Source: Paraburkholderia phenazinium
GTDB taxonomy: Bacteria > Pseudomonadota > Gammaproteobacteria > Burkholderiales > Burkholderiaceae
Assembly (NCBI RefSeq): GCF_900100735.1
Contig: NZ_FNCJ01000004.1
Coordinates: forward strand, 64,019-128,018
Reading direction: 5' to 3'
DNA: 64,000 bases
The number at the start of each line of letters is the position of its first letter. Positions within the stretch are counted from its first letter, which is position 1. Both the position numbers and the translations under genes were made by a program. Under the pieces are notes generated by a model, which had not been told where the DNA came from, made no database searches, and worked only from the letters and a program-made list of their open reading frames with translations. Positions 37,687 through 47,593 of the stretch are shown here, in pieces.

Positions 37687-37700
37687 GGAACATATTTTCC
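37687..37700. promoter_or_regulatory. IolR-type operator, GGAA-N6-TTCC
   Basis: GGAACATATTTTCC at 37687-37700 matches GGAA-N6-TTCC, the palindrome reported for the RpiR-type IolR of Sinorhizobium meliloti (recalled from the literature). It lies in the 279-bp space between the divergent regulator and transporter genes, within a wider AATGGAA/TTCCATT dyad. A second palindrome, ATGAAATTTTCAT, lies at 37713-37725. A weak promoter TTGCAA-N17-TAATCT (37726-37754) follows toward the transporter genes. Confidence 0.65.
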
Positions 37701-37865
37701 ATTTTTCTTTGTCATGAAATTTTCATTGCAACACGACTAAAGATGGCCTAATCTTGGTTCTGAGCGATGGTGTTGCGAGCAGGCGTTGAACGCTTAGAGG
37801 GCTCGCAGGTATCAGGACACGCCAGACGCTCCCTTCAATAACGAAGACCGAGAAAGGTGGAGACA

Positions 37866-38912
37866 ATGAGACTTTGCAATGGCAAGGCAACGCTGAGGAT
37901 TCTGGTAGCGGCACTAGCAATGACGGCGGGATTGGCTGCCACGACCGCAGCTCGCGCGGCCGATGCGCACTTCGTGTTGATCAGCCACGCACCGGATTCC
38001 GACTCCTGGTGGAACACCATCAAGAACGCCATCAAACAGGCCGACGAAGACTTCAACGTCGAGACCGACTACCGCAATCCCCCCAACGGCGACATCGCCG
38101 ACATGGCACGCCTGATCGAACAGGCAGCGGCGCGCAACTATGACGGGGTGATCGTCACCATCGCCGACTACGACGTGCTGAAAGGCTCGATCCACAAGGT
38201 CACCGAAAAGCACATTCCCCTCGTGACGATCAACTCGGGCACCGAGCAGCAGAGCGCCGATCTGGGCGCGATCATGCATATCGGCCAGCCTGAATATACG
38301 GCGGGCAAGGCCGCCGGCGAAAAGGCCAAAGCCGCAGGCGTCAAATCGTTCCTGTGCGTGAACCATTACGCCACCAACCCGGCCTCGTTCGAACGTTGCC
38401 GCGGCTTTGCCGATGCGCTTGGGGTCGACTTCAAGAGCTCCACGCTCGATGCCGGCACCGACCCGACCGGCATCCAGTCGAAGGTCAGCGCGTATCTGCG
38501 CAATCACCCGGACACCGGCGGCGTGCTGGCGCTGGGGCCGCTGTCGGCCGCGCCGACCATCAAGGCGCTGCAGCAGATGGGTCTGGCCGGCAAGATGTGG
38601 TTCGCGACTTTCGACTTTGACGACGACATCGCCAAGGCCATCAAGGACGGCACGATCCAGTTCGCCATCGACCAGCAACCGTACTTGCAGGGCTATATCG
38701 CGGTCGCCGTGCTGGCCATCGTGAAGCACGATCACACGACCGACCCGGTGAAGATCCGCCAGATCCTGCAGGCCAATCCGAAGTTCCAGGCGCGTCTGTC
38801 CACCTACGGGCTCGCCCCTTCGTATGGACCGCGCAATATCGGCTCCGGTCCGGGCTTCATTACCAAGGAGAACATCGACAAGGTAGTCAAGTACGCAGGT
38901 CAGTACCGCTAA
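37866..38912 (+). CDS. Sugar ABC transporter periplasmic binding protein (inositol/fructose type)
   Basis: A 348-residue secreted binding protein. Signal peptide with cleavage after TAARA (LVAALAMTAGLAATTAARAADAHF), then a Peripla_BP_4 fold: FVLISHAPDSDSWWNTIKNA, YDGVIVTIADYDVL, LVTINSGTEQQSA, QYLQGYIAV-like IDQQPYLQGYIAVAVL. Family architecture resembles FrcB/IbpA. ATG 37866 has AAGGTGGAG; the GTG at 37857 is disfavoured. It is the first gene of the rightward inositol operon and delivers the substrate, probably myo-inositol, to the permease. Confidence 0.9.
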   Translation: MRLCNGKATLRILVAALAMTAGLAATTAARAADAHFVLISHAPDSDSWWNTIKNAIKQADEDFNVETDYRNPPNGDIADMARLIEQAAARNYDGVIVTIADYDVLKGSIHKVTEKHIPLVTINSGTEQQSADLGAIMHIGQPEYTAGKAAGEKAKAAGVKSFLCVNHYATNPASFERCRGFADALGVDFKSSTLDAGTDPTGIQSKVSAYLRNHPDTGGVLALGPLSAAPTIKALQQMGLAGKMWFATFDFDDDIAKAIKDGTIQFAIDQQPYLQGYIAVAVLAIVKHDHTTDPVKIRQILQANPKFQARLSTYGLAPSYGPRNIGSGPGFITKENIDKVVKYAGQYR

Positions 38913-38930
38913 GCAATGTTGCATTGAGTT

Positions 38931-38952
38931 CGGGCACGGCAGAGCCGTCCCG
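38931..38952 (+). other. Hairpin after the binding-protein gene
   Basis: CGGGCACGGC (38931-38940) pairs with GCCGTCCCG (38944-38952) around an AGA loop, with one bulged C. There is no U-tract. Hairpins at this place, between a periplasmic binding protein and its permease, often stabilise the upstream mRNA and keep binding protein in excess. The remaining 165 bp before the permease show no gene. Confidence 0.5.
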
Positions 38953-39116
38953 GCAGGCATGAAGGAAGCGCGTGCGGCCAGCCGCCACTGGCCAGGCCGC
39001 ACCCGTTTCCCTTCGCAAGGTGTTACTCGCACTTCACTTGCATTTCACTTGTATCAAGCGCCTTTGCGCGGAGCGTCGCCACGACGCCATCCGCCGGCGC
39101 ATCAAGGAGAGCTTCA

Positions 39117-40286
39117 ATGGGCGTCGCCAACCCTTTCCACGCCAAACATCCCCCTTCTGAGCAGGACGCCGCTGCAGCTGCGTCCTCAGGCGCCTCGGCC
39201 GCCGACGAGCGCGTGCGCCGCGAATCGTGGTTCAAGCATCTGCTGAGCCGGCCGGAGTTCGCCGCTCTCGCCGGCACCGTCATGGTGTTCCTGGTGTTCG
39301 GGCTTGCCGCCGGCAACTCGGGCATGTTCAACCTCGACGGCGTGATGAACTGGTCGCAGGTTGCCGCGTACCTTGGGATTATCGCGGTCGGCGCCTGCCT
39401 GCTCATGATCGCCGGTGAGTTCGACCTCTCGATCGGCTCGATGATCGGCTTTTCCGGCATGATGGTCGCGCTGCCCACCATGTACTTTCACTGGCCGATT
39501 GCGCTGTCGATCCTGTTCGCGTTCGCAGGCTCGATGCTGCTGGGCGCCCTCAACGGCTACCTGGTGATCCGCACCCGCCTGCCCTCCTTCATTGTGACGC
39601 TGGCGTTCCTGTTCATCCTGCGCGGCCTGACTCTCGCGCTCTCGGTGATGTTTGCCGATCGCACCATCATCTCCGGCGTAGGCGACGTCGCCGCGCAGGA
39701 CTGGCTCGCGCATACGCTGTTCCAGGGCGTCGCCTTCAAGGGACTGTTTACATGGCTTGGCCATATTGGCCTCGTCAAACTGCTCGACAATGGCATGCCG
39801 CTCGTGCCGGGGATTCCGAAAGTCCTGCTGTGGTGGTTCGCGCTTGCCGCTATCTGCGCATTCACCCTCGCCAAGACGCAATTCGGCAACTGGATCTTCG
39901 CTGTCGGCGGCGACGCCAATGCCGCGAAAAACGTCGGTGTGCCGGTGCGCCGCGTGAAGATCTCGCTGTTTGTCCTGACCGCGTTCTGCTCGTGCCTGTA
40001 CTCCGTACTGCAAGTGTGCGACATCGGTTCGGCAGCAGCGGACCGCGGCCTGCAAGCGGAATTCGAAGCCATCATCGCTGCGGTGATCGGCGGCACCTTG
40101 CTCACTGGCGGTTATGGCTCGGTAGTGGGGGCAAGCTTCGGGGCATTGATCTTCGGCGTCGTGCAGATCGGCATCACCTATACGAACATCGATTCGGACT
40201 GGTTCCGCGTGTTCCTCGGCGGCATGCTGCTGTTCGCAGTGCTCTTTAACCACTACGTGCGCAGCCGCGTCGCGGCGTCCCGCTAA
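39117..40286 (+). CDS. Sugar ABC transporter permease
   Basis: A 389-residue BPD_transp_2 permease with about nine to ten helices. The EAA-like loop and helices are visible: [77 protein letters not shown] and [24 protein letters not shown]. The first 40 residues are hydrophilic. It forms the membrane channel with the following ATPase. It starts at ATG 39117 after GGAGAGC. Confidence 0.93.
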   Translation: MGVANPFHAKHPPSEQDAAAAASSGASAADERVRRESWFKHLLSRPEFAALAGTVMVFLVFGLAAGNSGMFNLDGVMNWSQVAAYLGIIAVGACLLMIAGEFDLSIGSMIGFSGMMVALPTMYFHWPIALSILFAFAGSMLLGALNGYLVIRTRLPSFIVTLAFLFILRGLTLALSVMFADRTIISGVGDVAAQDWLAHTLFQGVAFKGLFTWLGHIGLVKLLDNGMPLVPGIPKVLLWWFALAAICAFTLAKTQFGNWIFAVGGDANAAKNVGVPVRRVKISLFVLTAFCSCLYSVLQVCDIGSAAADRGLQAEFEAIIAAVIGGTLLTGGYGSVVGASFGALIFGVVQIGITYTNIDSDWFRVFLGGMLLFAVLFNHYVRSRVAASR

Positions 40287-40300
40287 TCGAAGAGGTCACG

Positions 40301-41131
40301 ATGGACACCACCCAGAATACGGCACCAGCTACGGCACAGCCGGCCACAGGCGACTATATCCTCGCGCTCGAGAACGTGAGCCGCTACTTCGGCAACGTGA
40401 TTGCGCTAAAGGACATCACCCTGCGGCTCAAGCGCGGCGAAGTGCATTGCCTGCTCGGCGACAACGGCGCGGGTAAATCCACGCTGATCAAGACACTGGC
40501 CGGCGTGCATCAGCCGAGCGAAGGCACCTACCTCGTCGACAGCAAGCCGGTGCGTTTCACCTCGCCGAAAGACGCGCTCGATCTCGGCATTGCGACCGTC
40601 TATCAGGATCTCGCACTGGTGCCGCTGCTTTCGGTGGCGCGCAACTTCTTCATGGGACGCGAGCCGCAGAAAAAGTTGTTTGGCTTTATCAACGTGATGG
40701 ATCTCGATCATTGCGCGAGCGCCTCGCGCGAGAAGCTCGCGGAAATGGGCATCAACGTGCGCGACCCGCATCAGCCGATCGGCACCATGTCGGGCGGCGA
40801 GAAGCAGTGCCTCGCGATTGCGCGGGCGATTCACTTCGGCGCACGCGTGCTGATTCTCGACGAACCGACCGCCGCGCTCGGCGTGAAGCAGAGCTTTAAC
40901 GTGCTGAAGCTGATCCATACCGCGCGAGCCAAAGGCATTTCGGTGATCTTCATTACGCACAACGTACACCACGCCTATCCGATTGGCGATTCGTTCACGC
41001 TGCTCAACCGCGGCAAGTCGCTCGGCACCTTCACCAAGGACACCATTACCAAGGACGAAGTGCTCGACATGATGGCCGGCGGCGCCGAAATGCAGAAGAT
41101 GATCGGCGAACTCGAAGGCGCGACGATCTGA
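40301..41131 (+). CDS. Sugar ABC transporter ATP-binding protein, single-domain
   Basis: A 276-residue ATPase with Walker [11 protein letters not shown] (about residues 53-62), Q-loop VYQDLALVP, signature [15 protein letters not shown], Walker [12 protein letters not shown] and the His switch FITHNVHH. It carries only one nucleotide-binding domain, unlike the two-domain ATPases (RbsA/IatA type, about 500 residues) common for sugar and inositol uptake; this resembles the FrcA arrangement. It therefore probably acts as a homodimer. Starts 14 bp after the permease. Confidence 0.92.
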   Translation: MDTTQNTAPATAQPATGDYILALENVSRYFGNVIALKDITLRLKRGEVHCLLGDNGAGKSTLIKTLAGVHQPSEGTYLVDSKPVRFTSPKDALDLGIATVYQDLALVPLLSVARNFFMGREPQKKLFGFINVMDLDHCASASREKLAEMGINVRDPHQPIGTMSGGEKQCLAIARAIHFGARVLILDEPTAALGVKQSFNVLKLIHTARAKGISVIFITHNVHHAYPIGDSFTLLNRGKSLGTFTKDTITKDEVLDMMAGGAEMQKMIGELEGATI

Positions 41132-41219
41132 CTTGCGCTACGCCGCAGGCGCGGTTTTGACGCGCGCCCGCGCCGCGACGTAGTGCGTCAGTCAGGCACC
41201 AGGACATACAGGACATTTC

Positions 41220-43244
41220 ATGGCTCTCACCAGCACACCCACGTCTTCCGCAGCCAGCCGTTTTGCAGCGGGCCGCAGCCGCGACATTATCTGCCTCGGC
41301 CGGCTCGCGGTCGATCTCTACGCCCAACAGGTCGGCGCGCGGCTCGAAGACGTGTCGAGCTTTGCGAAGTATCTCGGCGGCTCGTCGGCCAATATCGCGT
41401 TCGGCTGTGCCCGGCTCGGACTCAACTCGGCGATGCTCGCGCGGGTCGGCAACGACCATATGGGGCGCTTCCTCACCGAAACGCTCACCAAGGAAGGTTG
41501 CGACGTCAGCCACGTGCGCGTCGACCATGAACGGCTGACCGCGCTCGTACTGCTCGGCCTGAAGGACCGCGATACCTTCCCGCTGATTTTCTACCGCGAA
41601 AACTGCGCGGATATGGCGGTAGACGAAGCCGATTTCGATGAGGCCTTCATTGCCTCATCGAAGGCGCTGCTGATTACCGGCACGCACTTCTCCACCGAAC
41701 AGGTGAACCGCGCAAGCCGCCGGGCGCTCGATTACGCGCGCCGCAACGGCGTGCGCACCGTGCTCGATATCGACTACCGTCCCGTGCTGTGGGGCCTCAC
41801 CGGCAAGGCCGACGGCGAAACCCGTTTTGTCGCGAACGAAGACGTCACCGCGCACATCCAGCGCATCCTGCCTTTGATGGATCTGGTGATCGGCACTGAA
41901 GAAGAGTTCCGCATCGCGGGCGGCAAGACCGAACTGATCGATGCGCTCGCGATGGTGCGTGCCGTGACGCCGGCCACGCTGGTGGTCAAGCGCGGTCCGC
42001 TCGGCTGCCAGATCATCGACGGCGACGTCCCTGCTTCGCTTGACGATGCGCCCATCCAGGGCGGCGTCGAAGTCGAAGTATTGAACGTGCTCGGCGCAGG
42101 CGATGCATTTGCCTCGGGCTTTCTGTCGGGCTGGCTGCGCGACCAGCCTCTCGAAGCATGTGCACGCGCCGCGAATGCGAGCGGCGCGCTGGTCGTCTCA
42201 CGGCACGGTTGCGCCCCGGCGATGCCCACGCCTGCCGAGCTCGAGTATTTCCTCGCCGAAGCGAAAGCCGACCCGCAGCGCATGCGCCGCCCCGACCGCG
42301 ACGCGAAGCTCGCGCGACTGCACCGCGTCTCCCCTGCCCGCAAGCAATGGGACGAAGTGCTCGGCTTTGCCTTCGATCACCGCAACCAGTTCTTCGACCT
42401 GGCCCAACAAACCGGCGCGGACGAAGCACGCATCGCGCAGTTGAAAAGCCTGTTTGTCGACGCCGTCGCGCAGACCGAAAGCGCGCTCGGCTTGCAGGGC
42501 CGCATCGGCGTGCTGATCGACGACCGCTATGGCCAGGACGCGCTGAACGCCGCCACCGGCCGTGGCTGGTGGATCGGCCGGCCGGTGGAACTGCCGGGTT
42601 CGGTGCCGCTCGTGTTCGATCATGGACGCTCGATCGGCACCACGCTCACCAGTTGGCCACAAGAGCATGTGGTGAAATGCCTCGTGCAATACCATCCCGA
42701 CGAGCCGATCGAGCAGCGGCTTGAACAGGAAGCACAGTTGCGCGCGCTCTACGATGCGACCCAGGCGAGCGGCCATGAACTGCTGCTCGAAGTGATCCCA
42801 CCGAAGCACGCCAATCTGCCGAGCGGCTCTGACACCGTGTATCGCGCGTTGAAGCGTCTGTACAACATCGGCATCTACCCGGAGTGGTGGAAGCTCGAGC
42901 CGATGGAAGCCGCGCAATGGCAGGCCGTCGATGCGCTGATTGCCGAACGTGATCCGTATTGCCGTGGCGTGGTGTTGCTCGGGCTGTCGGCGGCGGTCGA
43001 ACAACTCAACGAAGGTTTTCGTGCGGCGGCGCAATCGGCAACCTGCCGGGGCTTCACCGTCGGCCGGACGATTTTCCACGAACCTAGCCATGCGTGGCTC
43101 GCAGGCTCGATTGGCGACGACGAATTGATCGCGCGGGTACGGCAAACCTTCGAAACACTGATCGCCGCATGGCGCGCCACGCGCGGCAACTCTGCGGCGC
43201 ACAGCACGACGCCGCCTATCGTTCACCAGGAGCAGGCTGCATGA
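41220..43244 (+). CDS. iolC: Bifunctional 5-dehydro-2-deoxygluconokinase with DUF2090 aldolase-like domain (IolC-IolJ type)
   Basis: A 674-residue fusion. The N-terminal 340 residues are a PfkB kinase (IolC): the ribokinase-type LGRLAVDLYAQQVGARLEDVSSF start, KYLGGSSANIAFGCARLG and the anion-hole motif NVLGAGDAFASGFLSGW. Residues about 345-650 form the DUF2090 domain (RIGVLIDDRYGQDALNAATGRGWWIGRP; ALKRLYNIGIYPEWWKLEP), proposed to be an IolJ-like aldolase. Together they would phosphorylate 2-deoxy-5-keto-gluconate and cleave the product. Such fusions are known in proteobacteria. The last bases overlap iolD by 4 nt (ATGA). Confidence 0.93.
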   Translation: MALTSTPTSSAASRFAAGRSRDIICLGRLAVDLYAQQVGARLEDVSSFAKYLGGSSANIAFGCARLGLNSAMLARVGNDHMGRFLTETLTKEGCDVSHVRVDHERLTALVLLGLKDRDTFPLIFYRENCADMAVDEADFDEAFIASSKALLITGTHFSTEQVNRASRRALDYARRNGVRTVLDIDYRPVLWGLTGKADGETRFVANEDVTAHIQRILPLMDLVIGTEEEFRIAGGKTELIDALAMVRAVTPATLVVKRGPLGCQIIDGDVPASLDDAPIQGGVEVEVLNVLGAGDAFASGFLSGWLRDQPLEACARAANASGALVVSRHGCAPAMPTPAELEYFLAEAKADPQRMRRPDRDAKLARLHRVSPARKQWDEVLGFAFDHRNQFFDLAQQTGADEARIAQLKSLFVDAVAQTESALGLQGRIGVLIDDRYGQDALNAATGRGWWIGRPVELPGSVPLVFDHGRSIGTTLTSWPQEHVVKCLVQYHPDEPIEQRLEQEAQLRALYDATQASGHELLLEVIPPKHANLPSGSDTVYRALKRLYNIGIYPEWWKLEPMEAAQWQAVDALIAERDPYCRGVVLLGLSAAVEQLNEGFRAAAQSATCRGFTVGRTIFHEPSHAWLAGSIGDDELIARVRQTFETLIAAWRATRGNSAAHSTTPPIVHQEQAA

Positions 43245-45202
43245 ACCAGCGCATCTTGCATCACGATCCGGCCTCCACCCATCATGACTCCGCTGCTACA
43301 TCGCCTGCGCCGACGTCGGGCACGCTGCGGCTTACCACCGCGCAGGCGCTCGTGCGCTACCTCGCCGCGCAGCGTGTCAGGAGCGAAGACGGAAGCGGCA
43401 CCGAGCCGCTGTTCGGCGGCGTCTTCGCGATCTTCGGGCACGGTAACGTCGCGGGGATTGGCGAGGCGTTGTACCAGCATCGTCATGAGCTGCCGACGCT
43501 GCGCGCGCACAACGAGCAGGCGATGGCACACAGTGCGATTGCGTATGCGAAGGCGCATTTCCGGCGCCGGATGATGGCGGTCACCACCTCCATCGGCCCC
43601 GGCGCGACCAACCTGCTGACCGCCGCAGCGCTCGCGCACGTGAACCGTTTGCCGGTCCTGCTGCTGCCCGGCGACACGTTCGTCTCGCGCGCACCCGACC
43701 CGGTCTTGCAGCAGGTCGAAGACTTTCACGACGGCGGCATCTCGGCCAACGATGCGTTCAAACCCGTCTCGCGTTACTTCGACCGCATCGTGCATCCCGC
43801 GCAATTACTAAGCGCGTTGCCGCGCGCGCTGCGCGTGCTGACCGACGCCGCCCTGTGCGGCCCGGTCACGCTGGCATTGCCGCAAGATGTACAAGCCGCC
43901 GCATGGGATTTCCCCACTGACTTCTTCGAACCGCGCGTGGTCGGCTTCCATACGCCTGCGCCGATTGCCGAAGAGATTAACGCCGCGCTCGAACGCTTGC
44001 GACGCGCGAGCCGGCCGCTGATCGTCGCCGGTGGCGGCGTGCTGTACGGGCATGCCACCCAGGCGCTGCACGCGTTCGCCACCTCGTACGGCATCCCCGT
44101 GACGGAAACCCAGGCAGGCAAAGGCACGCTGCCATGGAACGATCCGCTCAACGCGGGTGCGCTCGGTGTGACCGGATCGCCCGCAGCCAACGCCCTCGCG
44201 CACGACGCCGATTGCGTGCTCGCCATCGGCACGCGTCTGCAGGATTTCACGACCGGCTCGAACACGTTGTTTGCGCAAGCCGACGTGATTGGCATCAACG
44301 CGAATGCGTTCGACGGTCTCAAGCATCGCGGCCTCGTGGTTCAGGCCGATGCGCGCCAGGCACTCGACGCGCTCGCGGCCCAGCTCGGCGGCTGGCATGC
44401 CGATCCTGGGTGGAGCGCACGCGCGCGCAAGCTCGCCGCAGGCTGGCGCGACGCAGTGGGCATGCTCACGCATGCGCCGCAACACGAGTCCGTCTTGCCG
44501 TATGACGCGGATGTGATCGGCGCGGTGCAGCGCTCGAGCGCGATATCGGCCACCGACGATATCGTCGTGTGCGCGGCGGGCACCCTGCCCGCCGAGTTGC
44601 ACAAGCTGTGGCGCGCGGGCCGTCCCGGTGCGTATCACGTCGAGTACGGCTATTCGTGCATGGGCTATGAAATTGCCGGTGGGCTCGGCGCGAAACTGGC
44701 CCGCCCCGAGCGCGACGTGATCGTGATGGTGGGTGACGGCAGCTATCTGATGATGAACAGCGAGATCGCCACCTCGGTGATGCTCGGCGCCAAGCTGATC
44801 ATCGTCGTGCTCGACAATCGCGGCTACGGCTGTATCAACCGCCTGCAACAGGCCTGCGGCGGCGCACCGTTCAACAATATGTTCGACGATTGCGAGCAAG
44901 GTCCGCTGGGCGCGCCGCCGATCGATTTCGCCGCGCACGCGCGCGCGCTCGGTGCGCAAGCAGAACACGTCGCGAACATTGCCGAACTCGAAGCGGCCCT
45001 GCAACGCGCACGCGCTGCCGACCGGACGTATCTGATCAGCATCGACACCGACGCCGCCCGCACCACCGACGATGGCGGCTGGTGGTGGGAAGTGGCCGTG
45101 CCGGAAGTATCGGAGCGCGACAGCGTACGCGCAGCGCGTGCACGATACGAAGCCCAGATTGCCGAGCGCGCCCAGGGCGCCGGCGACACCGCAAACGATT
45201 GA
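43241..45202 (+). CDS. iolD: 3D-trihydroxycyclohexane-1,2-dione hydrolase
   Basis: A 653-residue ThDP enzyme that opens the ring of the trihydroxydione to 5-deoxyglucuronate. The N-terminal ThDP domain has the catalytic glutamate region AHNEQAMAHSAIAYAK and SIGPGATNLLTAAALAHVNRLPVLLLPGD; the C-terminal ThDP-binding motif is VGDGSYLMMNSEIATSVM. ATG 43241 overlaps the iolC stop (ATGA). The larger ORF from 43094 is out of family register. Next gene starts 10 bp downstream. Confidence 0.94.
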   Translation: MNQRILHHDPASTHHDSAATSPAPTSGTLRLTTAQALVRYLAAQRVRSEDGSGTEPLFGGVFAIFGHGNVAGIGEALYQHRHELPTLRAHNEQAMAHSAIAYAKAHFRRRMMAVTTSIGPGATNLLTAAALAHVNRLPVLLLPGDTFVSRAPDPVLQQVEDFHDGGISANDAFKPVSRYFDRIVHPAQLLSALPRALRVLTDAALCGPVTLALPQDVQAAAWDFPTDFFEPRVVGFHTPAPIAEEINAALERLRRASRPLIVAGGGVLYGHATQALHAFATSYGIPVTETQAGKGTLPWNDPLNAGALGVTGSPAANALAHDADCVLAIGTRLQDFTTGSNTLFAQADVIGINANAFDGLKHRGLVVQADARQALDALAAQLGGWHADPGWSARARKLAAGWRDAVGMLTHAPQHESVLPYDADVIGAVQRSSAISATDDIVVCAAGTLPAELHKLWRAGRPGAYHVEYGYSCMGYEIAGGLGAKLARPERDVIVMVGDGSYLMMNSEIATSVMLGAKLIIVVLDNRGYGCINRLQQACGGAPFNNMFDDCEQGPLGAPPIDFAAHARALGAQAEHVANIAELEAALQRARAADRTYLISIDTDAARTTDDGGWWWEVAVPEVSERDSVRAARARYEAQIAERAQGAGDTAND

Positions 45203-45212
45203 GGACACTCGC

Positions 45213-46139
45213 ATGACTCAGTTCGAAGTACGCATTGGCATCAACCCGCTGTCGTGGATGAACGACGACCTGCCGTCATTGGGCGGGGAAACACCGCTCG
45301 AGGTGGCGCTGACCGAAGGACGCGCGATCGGCTATGACGGGTTCGAGCTCGGCAACAAGTTTCCGCGCGAACCGCTGGCCTTGAAAGCGCTGCTGGCGCA
45401 ATACGACCTGGCGCTCGTCTCCGGCTGGTATTCCGGCAAGCTCGCGCAGCGTAGCGTGGAAGAAGAGATTGCCTCGGTGGACTCGCACCTGGAACTGCTG
45501 TCGCGTAACGGCTCGACGGTGATGGTGTACGGTGAGGTAGCCGATTCGATCCAGGGCGCCCCGCAACCGCTCTACCAGCGCCCGCGTTTCTTTAGCGAAG
45601 CGCAGTGGGATGCATACGCGGCCCGCGTGGACGAATTCGCCCGCTATACGTTAAGCCGCGGCGTGCGGCTGGCGTACCACCACCACATGGGCGCCTACGT
45701 CGAGACGCCGGCCGACGTCGACAACCTGATGTCGCGCACGAGCAAGGCCGTGGGTCTGCTGTTCGACGCGGGGCACATTACGTTTGCCGGCGGCGATCCA
45801 CTGACGGTGCTCGACAAGCATATCGAGCGCGTGTGCCACGTGCATTGCAAGGACGTGCGCCCGGCGGTAATGAAACTGGCGCGCAACCGCAACTGGAGTT
45901 TTCTGGACTCGGTGATCAACGGCGCGTTCACGGTTCCGGGCGACGGCGCAGTAGATTTCCCGGCGATTATCGAGCGCTTGAAACGGCATGGGTATCGCGG
46001 CTGGCTGGTGGTGGAAGCCGAACAGGATCCGGTGATTGCGCCGTCGTACGCGTATGCGGAGAAGGGATACCGGACCTTGCGTTCATTGGTGGATGCGCCG
46101 CTCGATGCGGGGACATCTGCCACGAAGGAGGCAGCATGA
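45213..46139 (+). CDS. iolE: Inosose dehydratase (2-keto-myo-inositol dehydratase)
   Basis: A 308-residue AP-endonuclease-like TIM barrel that dehydrates scyllo-inosose. Recognisable blocks: IGINPLSWMNDDLPSLGGE at the start, GYDGFELGNKFP, LAYHHHMGAYVETPADVD (metal-binding His), FDAGHITFAGGDPL, CHVHCKDVRP and the C-terminal WLVVEAEQDP. Length is normal. It overlaps iolB by 4 nt (ATGA). Confidence 0.95.
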   Translation: MTQFEVRIGINPLSWMNDDLPSLGGETPLEVALTEGRAIGYDGFELGNKFPREPLALKALLAQYDLALVSGWYSGKLAQRSVEEEIASVDSHLELLSRNGSTVMVYGEVADSIQGAPQPLYQRPRFFSEAQWDAYAARVDEFARYTLSRGVRLAYHHHMGAYVETPADVDNLMSRTSKAVGLLFDAGHITFAGGDPLTVLDKHIERVCHVHCKDVRPAVMKLARNRNWSFLDSVINGAFTVPGDGAVDFPAIIERLKRHGYRGWLVVEAEQDPVIAPSYAYAEKGYRTLRSLVDAPLDAGTSATKEAA

Positions 46140-46933
46140 GTTTGCTGGTGAAGGCACAGCGCGAAGGCCAGACGATCGCGCGGGTGACGCCGGAGACGGC
46201 GACATGGCGTTATGTCGGTTTTGCGGCTTATCGGTTGGGCACGAACGAGGTCGTGCATGTGTTCGAGGCGGCGCGCGAGGTGTGCATTGTGGTGCTGGCG
46301 GGCGCGGTGGATGTCGAGACCGCGGATCAGAAGTGGAGCAGTCTTGGCTCACGCGACAGTGTGTTTGAGGATGCTGCGCCGTATGCGGTGTATTTGCCGC
46401 CGGGGGTGCGGGCGACGGTGCGGGCGGTGCGCGACGCGGAGGTGGGGGTGGCTAGCGCGCCTGCCAAGGGTGAGTTTCCTGCACGGTTGATCGAGCCATC
46501 GCAAATGAAGCGCTCCGCGCGGGGTAAGGGGCTCAATACGCGGTACGTATGCGATATCTTGCCGCAGACTGAGGCTGCGGAGTCTTTGCTGGTTGTGGAG
46601 GTTCGGACGCCTGGTGGGCATGCTTCGAGTTATCCGCCGCATAAGCATGACTGCGATAACGTGCCGTTTGAGAGCTCACTGGAGGAGACTTATTATCATC
46701 GGCTCGATCCGGCGCAGGGGTTTGCGTTTCAACGGGTTTATACCGATTCGAGGGATATCGACGAGTCCATGGCTGTTGAGGATCATGATGTTGTTATGGT
46801 GCCTCGTGGGTATCATCCGGTTGTTGTTCCCTACGGGTATGATTCGTATTACCTCAATGTTATGGCTGGGAAGCAGCGGGTTTGGCACTTCAAGAACGAT
46901 CCGGCTCATGAGTGGATTATCAATAAAGAGTGA
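46136..46933 (+). CDS. iolB: 5-deoxy-glucuronate isomerase
   Basis: A 265-residue KduI/IolB cupin that isomerises 5-deoxyglucuronate to 2-deoxy-5-keto-gluconate. Metal-binding cupin motifs: SSYPPHKHDCD and EETYYHRLDPAQGFAFQRVY, with MVPRGYHPVVVPYGYDSYYLNVMAG. It is complete. Oddity: wobble positions shift to T and G along the gene (GTT, GAT, TAT, GGG), strongest at the 3' end next to repeat B, unlike the C-ending codons of iolD and iolE. Last gene of the inositol operon; iolA is not in the window. Confidence 0.94.
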   Translation: MSLLVKAQREGQTIARVTPETATWRYVGFAAYRLGTNEVVHVFEAAREVCIVVLAGAVDVETADQKWSSLGSRDSVFEDAAPYAVYLPPGVRATVRAVRDAEVGVASAPAKGEFPARLIEPSQMKRSARGKGLNTRYVCDILPQTEAAESLLVVEVRTPGGHASSYPPHKHDCDNVPFESSLEETYYHRLDPAQGFAFQRVYTDSRDIDESMAVEDHDVVMVPRGYHPVVVPYGYDSYYLNVMAGKQRVWHFKNDPAHEWIINKE

Positions 46934-46965
46934 TGGTGTTTTTGCCTTGCAGGGGGCTTGGGTTT

Positions 46966-47593
46966 TTGCCTGCGGCGCCTTGTGCTTGGTGGTTTGGCTT
47001 ACGGTGTTGGCCTTTCCTTGTATTCTTATCGGTCTATTAGCTTCGCCCCTGTGCGGGGCGGCACCTACTTTCTTTGCCGCCGCAAAGAAAGTAGGCAAAG
47101 AAAGCGGGCTGACAACCGCTAGCTCGTAGCGAGCCATCTCTCTTTTGAGCCGGAAACGGCCCAAGACGAGACCTGCCCTCACATTTCCACCGTTAGTGAC
47201 ACAGCGCTCATCCACCCCACTCCGCACTACGTGCGTCGCGGATGGGTTTGCAAGGGAAAACGGACAAGCCGCAATAGTTAGAACACCTACTGAATTTGCA
47301 GAAGGCGCTATGCCCAACGGCGGGGCGCGCAGCGCAACGCTGGAACGGATGACACCCTTGTCACGAACGCCGGCGGTGCGAGAGCAGGTCTCGTCTTGGG
47401 CCGTTCCCTGTGGCAGACCGAGATGGCTCACTACCAACTTGCGGGGTGAGCCCGCTTTCTTTGCCTACTTTCTTTGCGGCGGCAAAGAAAGTAGGTGCCG
47501 CCCCGCACAGGGGCGAACCTAATAGACCGATAACAATGCAAGGAAAGGCCAACACCCCAAGAACAACCACCAAAATCAAGGCGCCGCAGGCAA
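46966..47593. repeat. 628-bp quasi-palindromic interspersed repeat, copy B (inverted relative to A)
   Basis: Same 17-bp termini (TTGCCTGCGGCGCCTTG at 46966-46982; complement at 47577-47593) and identical length to copy A. Comparison of the reverse complement with copy A shows only scattered differences over the parts I aligned by eye. The 14-bp CCTACTTTCTTTGC hairpins recur in each arm. It occupies the gap between the iolB stop and the convergent 870-residue gene. No transposase, no conserved ORF; ORFs called here are chance readings of the repeat. Confidence 0.9.
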
